A stretch of 64,000 nt of DNA, from the NCBI RefSeq assembly GCF_900107645.1, contig NZ_FNQN01000004.1:62001-126000 (forward strand). The letters run 5' to 3'. This DNA is from Desulfuromusa kysingii (lineage in GTDB: Bacteria; Desulfobacterota; Desulfuromonadia; Desulfuromonadales; Geopsychrobacteraceae). The notes under the pieces are model-generated. The model was not told where the DNA came from, did no database searches, and was given only the letters and a program-made list of their open reading frames with translations. The position numbers and the translations under genes were made by a program. Below, in pieces: positions 30,749-39,423 of the stretch (position 1 is the stretch's first letter; every line of letters starts with the position of its first letter).

Positions 30749-31879
30749 CTATGGCACCGACTGATAGCGTCGGGGAATCCGGTTACCGATACGGCAAAAA
30801 ACTTCGTAGGGAATTGTGTTCAACTGTTCTGCCCACCCATCACCGGTGATGGATATATCGTCCATAGAACCAAGTAAAGTGACACAATCGCCGATCTCAA
30901 CCCCCGTGACATAACTGACATCCAGCATAATCCAATCCATACACACTTTGCCAACGACGGGAACCTTTTGTCCACGGAGTATCCCCTGCCCCCGATTACT
31001 AAAGAGACGGTTATAGCCATCAGCATAACCAATAGGCAGAACGGCGATCAGCATATTATCATGGGCGTGGTAGCTATGACCGTAAGAGATGCCGCTGCCA
31101 GCTGGCAAGCTGCGTAATTGGGCAATGCAACTCCGCAAATGCATCACCGGTTGCAAATCCAATCGCGTCGAAAAAGCAGGGCTTGGCAGACCGCCATAAA
31201 GGATAATTCCGGGGCGAGACAGAGTGCAGTCAGGACACCCCCAGGCACTTAAACCGGCACTATTGTTCAGGTGAACCTCACGAGGTTGAAGCCCAGCGTC
31301 GCGAACCATTTGCAACATCATCAGAAATTGGTCCTGCTGCGTATGGGTCACCACGGAGTCCAACTCATCGGCACAGGCAAGATGGGACATAAAACCTTCA
31401 ATGATCAAACCATCCAGCTGCCGCAGTTGCGGCAAAAATTCCTGCAGCTGCGCGGGCAAGAAACCAACCCGCCCCATTCCACTGTCGACCTTTAGATGAA
31501 CCTTTATTTGCCGTTTCCGTCGCAACGCCTCAGCATTAAGACGCGCAGCAGTCGCAGTGTCCATAAGGATTGGCATCAAGTTAAATTCTAAAAACACCGC
31601 TTCCTGTCCAGGGAAACAGCCCCCCAAAATCAGGAGATTATCACCAATTCCAGCTTGACGTAACTCTAAGGCCTCTTCAAGGGTCGCTACGGCAAAATCA
31701 CGCACTCCAAACCGCTGCAAAGCCCGGGTCACTTGCACAGCACCATGGCCATAGGCATCAGCCTTAACCACCGCCAAAACACGCTGATTCGAGGAACACA
31801 AATTTAATGCCTGTTGCAAATTATGTTGTAACGCCGACAGATCAATATCGACCCACGTCGGACGAGCAGAATAGGTCAT
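30749..31879 (-). CDS. alr: Alanine racemase
   Basis: This 376-residue PLP enzyme interconverts L- and D-alanine for peptidoglycan. The PLP lysine is K39 in VKADAYGHG, and the catalytic Tyr is in SGISYGHSY. The start is the ATG at 31879, with GGAG about 11 bases upstream; the frame extends to 31924. It is a single gene, ahead of but not clearly linked with purH. Confidence 0.95.
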   Translation of the reverse strand: MTYSARPTWVDIDLSALQHNLQQALNLCSSNQRVLAVVKADAYGHGAVQVTRALQRFGVRDFAVATLEEALELRQAGIGDNLLILGGCFPGQEAVFLEFNLMPILMDTATAARLNAEALRRKRQIKVHLKVDSGMGRVGFLPAQLQEFLPQLRQLDGLIIEGFMSHLACADELDSVVTHTQQDQFLMMLQMVRDAGLQPREVHLNNSAGLSAWGCPDCTLSRPGIILYGGLPSPAFSTRLDLQPVMHLRSCIAQLRSLPAGSGISYGHSYHAHDNMLIAVLPIGYADGYNRLFSNRGQGILRGQKVPVVGKVCMDWIMLDVSYVTGVEIGDCVTLLGSMDDISITGDGWAEQLNTIPYEVFCRIGNRIPRRYQSVP

Positions 31880-31986
31880 CACGCTATTTTCTCCAGAGGA
31901 TAAAAAGGAGGGATTAACACCCAATTTCTCTGTGAATTTATCCCTCCTGAACCATTATGTAAAGGAACAATCAACCTAAAGATTAA

Positions 31987-32015
31987 TTGACACCAAGATT
32001 TAATGCTGCTAGGAT
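31987..32015 (+). promoter_or_regulatory. Sigma70-type promoter of thiED
   Basis: TTGACA (31987-31992) and TAGGAT (32010-32015) are separated by 17 bases, about 97 bases before the thiED ATG. No TPP aptamer is visible in this leader. Confidence 0.6.
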
Positions 32016-32111
32016 TATTTGATGATTGTATATTTCTCATTCTAATTTTTTCAGGATAATTCTTCAACACAGAGAATAACATCCACTACATCTATATAAG
32101 GGAGCTTGCCA

Positions 32112-33545
32112 ATGCTTTCCGGTCTCTACCTGATCACGGATAACAACCTCGATGGTAAACTGCTGACAAAAGTCGAAGCAGCATTGAAGGGTGGAACAAA
32201 AACGGTTCAATACCGGGCTAAAGATATCCGTCCAGATAAGCGGCGGGAAATGGCAGAAAAACTTAAAGCTCTTTGCCACCGACACAAAGCACTATTCATC
32301 ATAAATGATCTGCCTGAACTGGCTCATGAGATTGATGCTGATGGCGTCCACCTTGGCCAGGAGGACATGTCTATTGCCTCAGCCCGCCAAATCATCAGTC
32401 ACAAAAAACTCATTGGTGTTTCTACCCATAGTGTCGATGAAGCCCTCAAAGCTGAAGCCCATGGTGCTGATTATATCGCCATCGGCAGCATCTTCCCCAC
32501 TGACAGCAAGCAAGACATCACCCTCGTAGGGATTGACACCCTGAAAAAGGTGCGCAAAGCCGTCCGTATTCCCGTAGTTGCAATCGGCGGAATCACCCCT
32601 GCCCGCGCATTTGAAGCATTGTCCGCTGGAGCTGATGCTGTTGCCATCCTCTCAGGAATTATGGCAGATGCAGATCCCGCAAGGGCAGCAAAAGAATATT
32701 CTCTCCTTTTCAACCGCAATAACCCAGCCCCCAACGGTAACGTCTTAACCATCGCGGGTTCAGATTGCAGTGGTGGCGCCGGCATTCAAGCCGATATCAA
32801 AACCATCACCCTGCTTGGAAGCTATGCCAGCTCCGTCTTAACAGCCTTGACAGCACAGAACACTCTAGGGGTGAACGATACTTACATGGTTCACACTGAC
32901 TTTGTCATGAAACAACTGGAAGCCGTTCTCGATGACATTGGAGCCGACACCGTCAAAACCGGGATGTTGAGTTGGGGTGGGATCGTCTCGCGGGTCGCAA
33001 AAGTCATTGAAGAGCGTTCACTCCTCGCCGTAGTTGATCCAGTCATGGTTGCCAAAGGGGGCGAATCTCTCCTCGATAAAGAGGCCCATGACAGTCTCAT
33101 CTCACGCTTACTACCACAATCATATCTATTGACTCCGAACCTACCAGAAGTCGAAGTGATGACGGGAATTGAGCCCCGCACAATTGGAGAGATGATTGAA
33201 GCTGGTCGCACTCTACAGGAATTAGGGGCACGCAACGTTTTGATTAAAGGAGGTCACCTCCATGGTGATGCGACAGACATCCTGTTGTTGGGAGAGGAGG
33301 AATATCAACTGAACAATCAACGTTTTGATACCATCAACACCCATGGGACTGGCTGCACCCTTTCATCCGCAATAGCAACCTTTCTAGCCCAAGGATACCC
33401 GTTAAAACAAGCGGTAGAAAGAGGCAAACGCTTTGTTTCTCTTGCGATCGAGAAATCCACCCCCAATGGCCGGGGACACGGTCCAGTCAATCACATCCAA
33501 GCGGCAATGCAACTCTTGCACGAACAGGTGTCGGTACAAGACTAA
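32112..33545 (+). CDS. thiED: Bifunctional thiamine phosphate synthase / HMP(-P) kinase (ThiE-ThiD fusion)
   Basis: A 477-residue fusion. The N-terminal ThiE domain (about 1-205) couples HMP-PP and thiazole phosphate; it shows QYRAKD, GVHLGQEDM and IAIGSIFPT. The C-terminal ThiD domain (from about 212) phosphorylates HMP and HMP-P; it shows IAGSDCSGGAGIQADIKT and GTGCTLSSA. The order is the reverse of the pathway steps. The ATG at 32112 has AGGGAG upstream; a TTG at 32106 is too close. It lies 350 bases before thiC but the TPP riboswitch controls only thiC. Confidence 0.95.
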   Translation: MLSGLYLITDNNLDGKLLTKVEAALKGGTKTVQYRAKDIRPDKRREMAEKLKALCHRHKALFIINDLPELAHEIDADGVHLGQEDMSIASARQIISHKKLIGVSTHSVDEALKAEAHGADYIAIGSIFPTDSKQDITLVGIDTLKKVRKAVRIPVVAIGGITPARAFEALSAGADAVAILSGIMADADPARAAKEYSLLFNRNNPAPNGNVLTIAGSDCSGGAGIQADIKTITLLGSYASSVLTALTAQNTLGVNDTYMVHTDFVMKQLEAVLDDIGADTVKTGMLSWGGIVSRVAKVIEERSLLAVVDPVMVAKGGESLLDKEAHDSLISRLLPQSYLLTPNLPEVEVMTGIEPRTIGEMIEAGRTLQELGARNVLIKGGHLHGDATDILLLGEEEYQLNNQRFDTINTHGTGCTLSSAIATFLAQGYPLKQAVERGKRFVSLAIEKSTPNGRGHGPVNHIQAAMQLLHEQVSVQD

Positions 33546-33596
33546 TGCCCATCCTCTTCAAACACCGTGGAGCTCTGCAAACATTGCTTTTCTCTA

Positions 33597-33626
33597 TTGA
33601 CTTTCGTGCGACCTAACTGGTAACTC
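33597..33626 (+). promoter_or_regulatory. Possible promoter of the thiC leader
   Basis: TTGACT (33597-33602) and TAACTC (33621-33626) are 18 bases apart, just upstream of the TPP aptamer. The -10 box is weak. Confidence 0.4.
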
Positions 33627-33645
33627 TATCCATGTCTATTTGACA

Positions 33646-33784
33646 CGCTAGGGGCGTCTTCGTTACTGAGAGTTCCAGTATTCTGGAACAACCCTTGGAA
33701 CCTGATCCGGTTAATCCCGGCGTAGGGAAGCGGCTACTCAATACCGATATTATTTATCGATAGCCGCCTTTTGGCGGCTTTTTT
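33646..33784 (+). promoter_or_regulatory. TPP riboswitch with transcription terminator, upstream of thiC
   Basis: The aptamer has the conserved CTGAGA, ACCC...GAACCTGATCCGGTTAAT and CGTAGGGAA segments. P1 is CGCT (33646-33649) with AGCG (33729-33732). The P1 3' strand overlaps GCGGCTA (33730-33736), which can pair with TAGCCGC (33761-33767) as an antiterminator. The terminator is AGCCGCC/GGCGGCT (33762-33768/33773-33779) plus six T. TPP should stabilise P1, free the terminator arm and switch thiC off. Confidence 0.93.
33762..33784 (+). terminator. Terminator of the TPP riboswitch
   Basis: AGCCGCC, TTTT loop, GGCGGCT and a six-T run. It shares its 5' arm with the antiterminator helix described for the riboswitch. 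Confidence 0.9.
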
Positions 33785-33895
33785 GCTTTGTAGATTGGTG
33801 AACTATTTTTTTTGATCAGGATCTGCATCAGTTCATATCTTTCAACCACAGTGCATCCACTTTAACACTGTTTTTATCTGCTTGAGGTAACCCTT

Positions 33896-35194
33896 ATGAC
33901 TCAACTTGAAATGGCCCGTCAGGGACAGATCAGCGATTTAGTGCGCCAAGCTGCCGCTGCTGAAAATATCGAACCGGAAATTCTTCGTCAGAAGATTGCT
34001 GCAGGGACAGCCGTTATCTGTCGTAACAATAAGCACACAAACGGGCGCCCCCTAGCCGTTGGCGAAGGGCTACGCACCAAGACGAACGCCAACCTGGGCA
34101 CAAGCCAGGACGATACCAGCATTGATAAAGAGCTTGAAAAAGCCAAGGTTGCAGCAGCTGCTGGAGCGGATGCCCTGATGGACCTGTCTACCGGAGGCCC
34201 AATAGATGAAATCCGCGCAGCAATCATCGCTGAAACCGATCTCTGTATCGGCAGTGTTCCCCTGTACCAAGCCGCTTGCGACGCAGTCATAACGCAAGGG
34301 AAACCTATTGTTGATATGACGGTCGAAGATATTTTTGCCGGCGTTAAAAAGCATCTCGAAGACGGCGTCGACTTTATCACCGTCCACTGTGGCGTGACCC
34401 GTGAGACGGTCTCAAGAATGGACCGTGAGGGACGACTGCTGGAGGTTGTCTCCCGTGGAGGTTCTTTTACTGTCGGCTGGATGGATTACAACAATGCTGA
34501 AAACCCCCTCTACGAATTCTATGACCGCTTACTGGAATTGGTGCGGCCCTACGATGCGGTTCTCTCTCTCGGCGATGGTTTCCGTCCTGGGTGCCTGGCA
34601 GATGCAACAGATCGGGCGCAAATTCAAGAATTGATTATCCTTGGTGAGTTGACCCAACGCGCTCAAGATGCCGGAATTCAGGTCATGATTGAAGGCCCTG
34701 GACATATGGCTCTTAACCAGATAGAGGCCAACATCAAACTACAAAAACGCCTCTGCCATGGCGCCCCATTTTATGTTCTTGGACCATTAGTGACAGATAT
34801 CGCCCCCGGCTATGACCACATCACTTCGGCGATCGGAGGCACTGTAGCAGCCGCTGCTGGAGCCGATTTCCTCTGCTATGTCACCCCCAGCGAACACCTC
34901 CGCCTTCCGACCGTTCAAGATGTGCATGAAGGGGTCATGGCGGTACGAATTGCAGCCCATGCCGCTGATATCGTTAAAGGCATCCCTGGAGCTATAGACC
35001 AAGACAACGCCATGGCGGTTTATCGTAAAAAACTTGACTGGGAAGGACAATATTCCGTTTCCATTGATCCAGAAAAAGCAAAACATTGGCGGGACGAATC
35101 AGGGGTTGATGAATCTCATGGAGCCTGTACAATGTGTGGTTCCCTCTGCGCTTACAAGGTTATGGATGGCCGCGAGAAGAAAAAAGCAGTATAG
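33896..35194 (+). CDS. thiC: Phosphomethylpyrimidine synthase ThiC
   Basis: ThiC is a radical SAM enzyme that rearranges AIR to HMP-P. The 432-residue length is that of the short form without the N-terminal extension. Central motifs such as GTNANLGTSQ-like, GGPIDEIR and GPGHMALNQIE are present. The iron-sulfur cysteines near the C-terminus read CTMCGSLC, a CX2CX3C spacing rather than the CX2CX4C of the long form. It is controlled by the TPP riboswitch upstream. A strong terminator follows. Confidence 0.95.
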   Translation: MTQLEMARQGQISDLVRQAAAAENIEPEILRQKIAAGTAVICRNNKHTNGRPLAVGEGLRTKTNANLGTSQDDTSIDKELEKAKVAAAAGADALMDLSTGGPIDEIRAAIIAETDLCIGSVPLYQAACDAVITQGKPIVDMTVEDIFAGVKKHLEDGVDFITVHCGVTRETVSRMDREGRLLEVVSRGGSFTVGWMDYNNAENPLYEFYDRLLELVRPYDAVLSLGDGFRPGCLADATDRAQIQELIILGELTQRAQDAGIQVMIEGPGHMALNQIEANIKLQKRLCHGAPFYVLGPLVTDIAPGYDHITSAIGGTVAAAAGADFLCYVTPSEHLRLPTVQDVHEGVMAVRIAAHAADIVKGIPGAIDQDNAMAVYRKKLDWEGQYSVSIDPEKAKHWRDESGVDESHGACTMCGSLCAYKVMDGREKKKAV

Positions 35195-35232
35195 AAAAAT
35201 ACTGCGCCTGGAATTAAATAGTATCCACTTAT

Positions 35233-35262
35233 AGCACCGAATCGATGGATTCGGTGCTTTTT
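35233..35262 (+). terminator. Intrinsic terminator between thiC and speD
   Basis: AGCACCGAATC (35233-35243) and GATTCGGTGCT (35248-35258) form a perfect 11-bp stem with a 4-base loop, followed by T5. The T-run ends next to the speD ribosome binding site, so it may also act on speD. Confidence 0.9.
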
Positions 35263-35270
35263 CAGGAATT

Positions 35271-36065
35271 ATGCCGATGTGTGCAAAAAAGTTCACCCGC
35301 CCAAAGCGCAGACCCAAAATCAAACTGCGCGGCTTCAACAACTTGACGAAAAGTCTCTCCTTTAATATTTATGATATCTGCTATGCCAAACGTCCCCAGG
35401 CCCGCAAAGAATATCTTGAATACATAGACGAAGAGTACAACGCCGAACGTTTAACGATGATTCTCACCGAAGTTTCAGATATCATTGGTGCGAATATTCT
35501 GAATATTTCCAGCCAGGATTACGACCCGATGGGAGCATCGGTCACCATTCTGATTGCCGAAGAACCCATTGAACCAAAACCTGACCTTGTGGTTGCCCAC
35601 TTGGATAAAAGCCATCTCTGTATCCACACCTATCCGGAAACCGATTCAAAATCAGGAATTTCAACCTTCCGGGTTGATGTCGATGTTTCAACCTGTGGTA
35701 GAATCAGCCCACTCAAAGCACTTAACCATCTGATTGCTTCATTTGAATCAGATATTGTGCTGATGGATTACAAGGTGCGCGGCTTTACCCGGGACACTAA
35801 GGGGCGCAAACATTACATTGATCACCGAATTCACAGTATTCAGCAATACATTCGTAAGGACATACGTGATCTTTATCAATGTGTCGATATCAACATTTAT
35901 CAGGAAAATTTATTTCATACAAAAATGTTGCTCAAAGATTTCGATTTAAATAAATATCTCTTTGCAACAACGTATGAGGATTTGTCTGTCGAGGAGAGAA
36001 AAAGGATAAAAACGATCCTTGGACAAGAAATGACTGAAATTTTCCATGCTAAGAATATCTATTGA
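35271..36065 (+). CDS. speD: S-adenosylmethionine decarboxylase SpeD
   Basis: SpeD makes decarboxylated SAM, the aminopropyl donor for spermidine. The 264-residue protein is of the E. coli class: [32 protein letters not shown] with the pyruvoyl serine (S114), and [12 protein letters not shown]. The chain self-cleaves to form the pyruvoyl cofactor. RBS CAGGA lies just ahead of the ATG and right after the thiC terminator. No speE is in the window. It heads an operon with the ChaN-like, glycosyltransferase and DUF3047 genes. Confidence 0.95.
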   Translation: MPMCAKKFTRPKRRPKIKLRGFNNLTKSLSFNIYDICYAKRPQARKEYLEYIDEEYNAERLTMILTEVSDIIGANILNISSQDYDPMGASVTILIAEEPIEPKPDLVVAHLDKSHLCIHTYPETDSKSGISTFRVDVDVSTCGRISPLKALNHLIASFESDIVLMDYKVRGFTRDTKGRKHYIDHRIHSIQQYIRKDIRDLYQCVDINIYQENLFHTKMLLKDFDLNKYLFATTYEDLSVEERKRIKTILGQEMTEIFHAKNIY

Positions 36066-36075
36066 GAGGCAAAAT

Positions 36076-37284
36076 ATGAATATCAACTTTTTTTTCCCTC
36101 TATTGGTGCTTATGACTTCACTTATCGGCTGCCAGCCCGTCAGTCAATATTTGGGCGATCCAGAGATGCCTTACCCTCCAGACCGTGAGCCGGTTGTTGG
36201 AGATATACTCCATCTGCCAACAGGAATTTTCGTTGATCAGGAGGTGATGCTCGATCAGGCCAGTCGTACCCAGGTGGTTTTTGTCGGTGAAACCCATGAC
36301 AATCCAGCATCCCATCGGCTGCAAAAAACGATTCTTCAGGCGTTAGCACAACACAACCCTGGCAAGATCACCTTGGCGATGGAGATGTTTACCCCCTCAC
36401 AACAAACCGTTTTGGATCGGTGGATCAATGGGGATCTGACAGAGAAAGAATTTTTACAACAGGTCAATTGGTATCACAATTGGGGGATGAACTTTGCCTT
36501 CTATCGCTCCCTGCTAAACTACTGCCGGGATCACAAGATTCCCCTTTTGGCCCTTAACGTAGAACAAAATCTCAAGCAAAGTGTCGCCAGAACGCCCTTG
36601 GCAGAATTGTCGGTGGAAGAACAAGAACAATTGCCTGACATAGACAACAACGATCCCTATCAGCAAGCGATGGTTGAAGCTATTTTCAGTGACCACAAAA
36701 TGGGTCGGGCCATGCTCGATGGCTTTCAACGAGTGCAAACCCTTTGGGACGAGACGATGGCACAGAATCTGGCTGAATATCTACAGCAACAGGGCAAAAA
36801 TCGCCAAGTCCTCGTCATTGCAGGAGGAAACCACATCCGTTACGGATATGGCATTCCCCGTCGCATGTTCCGCCGTACCCCTTCCAGTTACCTTCTGATC
36901 GGCTCAGAAGAATTAAACATACCGGAAGACAAAAAAGACCGACTGATGAACGTCGTTAAACCAAACTACCCGATGCCCCCTTATCATTTTCTCACCTTTA
37001 CCGAATATGAGGATCTACCGAATCCAGGGGTTAAACTGGGAATCATGCTGGACAAAACGGATAATGGACTCCTCATCAAAGGGGTCCTCCCGGGATCAAT
37101 TGCGGAGCAACAAGGGTTAGAAAAGGGGGATATCCTGACCCGGCTTGACACCCAACCGTTAGTAGAGGTCTTTGACCTGATTTATGAATTACAACAGAAA
37201 AGCAGCAATGCCGAGGTCAAATTAACCCTGCAACGACAGCAACAGACCATCACCAAAACAATCAATTTCTCAACGCCCAGATAG
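36076..37284 (+). CDS. ChaN-like lipoprotein with C-terminal PDZ domain
   Basis: A 402-residue lipoprotein: the lipobox SLIGC places the lipidated Cys at residue 19. A ChaN domain (haem-binding uptake, Tiki-like fold) covers about 55-260, with VFVGETHDNPASHRLQ, AMEMF and GGNHIRYGYG. A PDZ domain covers about 310-398 (GVLPGSIAEQQGLEKGDILTRLD). ChaN proteins bind haem or act on peptides; which applies here is not shown. Start set at the ATG at 36076 with GAGAGG upstream. It follows speD by 10 bases. Confidence 0.85.
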   Translation: MNINFFFPLLVLMTSLIGCQPVSQYLGDPEMPYPPDREPVVGDILHLPTGIFVDQEVMLDQASRTQVVFVGETHDNPASHRLQKTILQALAQHNPGKITLAMEMFTPSQQTVLDRWINGDLTEKEFLQQVNWYHNWGMNFAFYRSLLNYCRDHKIPLLALNVEQNLKQSVARTPLAELSVEEQEQLPDIDNNDPYQQAMVEAIFSDHKMGRAMLDGFQRVQTLWDETMAQNLAEYLQQQGKNRQVLVIAGGNHIRYGYGIPRRMFRRTPSSYLLIGSEELNIPEDKKDRLMNVVKPNYPMPPYHFLTFTEYEDLPNPGVKLGIMLDKTDNGLLIKGVLPGSIAEQQGLEKGDILTRLDTQPLVEVFDLIYELQQKSSNAEVKLTLQRQQQTITKTINFSTPR

Positions 37285-37293
37285 ACGCTAGCT

Positions 37294-38619
37294 ATGCCCT
37301 TAAACACAAGTTCGGCACTGTTGATTTTCAGCAAGTATCCTGTCCTTGGAAAAGCGAAAACCAGACTTATTCCGGCCCTTGGAGCGGAAGGTGCGGCACA
37401 ATTGCATCGACGCTTGGCAGAGCATACCCTCAAGACGGCTCGAACAACCTGCGCAGAAAGGTGCAACTGCAACCTTACCGTCCATTACACCGGAGCCCGG
37501 CTAAAAGATTTCCGTTCTTGGCTTGGGAGCGATCTGGAATATAAAGTCCAGCCTGATGGGGATCTTGGAGCGCGGATGCAAGCCGCCTTCAAAACATCTT
37601 TCGATCATCATCATAATTATGTCATAGGCCTTGGTACGGACGTTCCGGGGCTCACGCCCGAACTGATCCAACATGCTTATACATGTTTAGGGGATTATGA
37701 TATCGTCATTGGCCCCGCCCTTGATGGTGGTTATTATCTTCTGGGGATGAAGTCCCCCCGTCCCGAACTCTTCGCCCATATCGACTGGGGAACTGATCAA
37801 GTTTATCGGCAGACACGGGAAATCTGTACCCGCCTGGAACTGAGCGTTTATGAACTCCCCCACCTGAGCGATATTGATCTTCCCGAAGATTTGCCTCTCT
37901 TCAGCGACAATCCACAATTCAACGCCATCATTGACAATGAATCGCCACTTTCCATCATCATTCCAACTCTCAACGAAGCAGCGGTGATCGCAACAACCAT
38001 TGAATCATTACAACAAACGGATGCGGCTATTGAAATTATCGTTGTTGATGCCGCTAGCGAAGACGATACCGCTGCCATTGCCGCCCAATGTGGGGCCAAA
38101 GTTTTCACCGTCACCACTGGACGGGCAGATCAACTCAACGCCGGGGTCAAAAACAGCAACGGCCGCCACCTGTTATTTCTCCATGCTGACACCTTACTGG
38201 TGCCAAACTACAGGCAGCTGGTCCGCTCAACCCTGGATAACCCGAGCACCGTTGCCGGGGCGTTCCGTTTCAAAACCGACGCCTCTGGGCTGGCCATGCG
38301 AACAGTTGAATGGGGGACAAATTTTCGCTCCACAGTATTCAAGTGGCCGTATGGAGATCAGGGCTTGTTCATGGAACGGCGAATCTTTGATGAGATGGGT
38401 GGATTTTCTCCCCTCACTATTATGGAGGATTTTGATCTTGTCCGCCGTCTGCGTCAGCGTGGACCTGTCGTCACCCTTAAAGAAGAAGCGCTTACATCTG
38501 CACGCCGGTGGAAGAATCTTGGAGTCATCCGCACCACGATAATAAATCAATTGATGATTGCTGGTTTTTTTACCGGTGTTTCAACAAAAAAACTGCGCAA
38601 CTTCTACCGCCACAAGTAA
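37294..38619 (+). CDS. Fused glycosyltransferase: DUF2064/TIGR04282 domain plus GT2/TIGR04283 domain
   Basis: A 441-residue protein of two nucleotide-sugar-transferase-like domains that are usually separate genes. The first (about 1-205) is TIGR04282/DUF2064-like, with FSKYPVLGKAKTRL, GTDVPGLTP and GPALDGGYYLLG. The second (about 214-441) is a GT2 domain of TIGR04283 type, with IIIPTLNEAAVI, LFLHADTLL and EDFDLVRRLRQRG. Databases name both families for arsenosugar biosynthesis, but no arsM or arsS is here. It lies 9 bases after the ChaN-like gene. Confidence 0.9.
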   Translation: MPLNTSSALLIFSKYPVLGKAKTRLIPALGAEGAAQLHRRLAEHTLKTARTTCAERCNCNLTVHYTGARLKDFRSWLGSDLEYKVQPDGDLGARMQAAFKTSFDHHHNYVIGLGTDVPGLTPELIQHAYTCLGDYDIVIGPALDGGYYLLGMKSPRPELFAHIDWGTDQVYRQTREICTRLELSVYELPHLSDIDLPEDLPLFSDNPQFNAIIDNESPLSIIIPTLNEAAVIATTIESLQQTDAAIEIIVVDAASEDDTAAIAAQCGAKVFTVTTGRADQLNAGVKNSNGRHLLFLHADTLLVPNYRQLVRSTLDNPSTVAGAFRFKTDASGLAMRTVEWGTNFRSTVFKWPYGDQGLFMERRIFDEMGGFSPLTIMEDFDLVRRLRQRGPVVTLKEEALTSARRWKNLGVIRTTIINQLMIAGFFTGVSTKKLRNFYRHK

Positions 38620-38665
38620 ACCAAAGCTTAACTTGCATTGCAGAGATCGCGAAAGGAAGCATATT

Positions 38666-39364
38666 ATGAGTATCGTCTCAGTCCTTAAAAATATACAAAC
38701 ATCCTTTTTCCTCCCCGTACTGATCGTCTCGTTACTGTTGATCTCCACACCAATCAACGCAGGACAAAGCAGTGCTGCAACCGAGATTCAAGTTGGTCGT
38801 TTCTCTGCAGGGGATCTTAAGGGTTGGCAAGAGAAAGAGTTTCTCAACCAAACCAACTATCAATTAATCAAACAAGGTGATCGAACGGTGCTCCAGGCTG
38901 AAGCAAATGCTTCAGCCTCTGGACTATTCAAAGAGGTCAACATCGACCTGACGACCCATCCCTATATTAATTGGCAGTGGAAAATTGAAAAAGGACACCC
39001 GCCACTAGCTGAAAGAACTAAAGATGGCGACGATTATGCGGCACGCGTCTATATTGTTGTGAAAGGTGGATTGGCATTCTGGAAAACCAAAGCGATCAAC
39101 TATGTCTGGTCCTCATCAGAAACAAAAGGGGCGAGTTGGCCCAACGCATTTGCCGGAAAAAATGCGACCCTTATGGCGGTTCGTACTGCTGCAGACAAGA
39201 AAAACACTTGGTATCAGGAAAAACGTAACGTCCTTGAAGACTTCAAAAAAATCTTCGGTGAAGAGATAACGTCAATTGATGCCGTGGCGATCATGACAGA
39301 CAGTGACAACACTGCTGGATTGGTCAGTGCGAGTTATGGTGATATCACTTTTACCGCCGAATGA
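38666..39364 (+). CDS. DUF3047 family secreted protein
   Basis: A 232-residue protein with a signal peptide (about 1-32) followed by the DUF3047 core: INWQWKIEKG, DDYAARVYIVV, NYVWSS and the tail YGDITFTAE. The function is unknown; the fold may be a beta-sandwich. The ATG at 38666 has GAAAGGAAG upstream. It ends the speD-led operon, converging with nhaA. Confidence 0.85.
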   Translation: MSIVSVLKNIQTSFFLPVLIVSLLLISTPINAGQSSAATEIQVGRFSAGDLKGWQEKEFLNQTNYQLIKQGDRTVLQAEANASASGLFKEVNIDLTTHPYINWQWKIEKGHPPLAERTKDGDDYAARVYIVVKGGLAFWKTKAINYVWSSSETKGASWPNAFAGKNATLMAVRTAADKKNTWYQEKRNVLEDFKKIFGEEITSIDAVAIMTDSDNTAGLVSASYGDITFTAE

Positions 39365-39382
39365 ATCAACCTGCCAGTCGGG

Positions 39383-39423
39383 AAAAAACAAGGTTATCTG
39401 GCGATTCTCAACACCAGATAACC
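39383..39423 (-). terminator. Intrinsic terminator overlapping the nhaA stop codon
   Basis: GGTTATCTGG (39392-39401) pairs with CCAGATAACC (39414-39423). In the minus direction TTGTTTTTT follows. The stem contains the last nhaA codons and the stop. It could also stop the converging operon. Confidence 0.8.
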
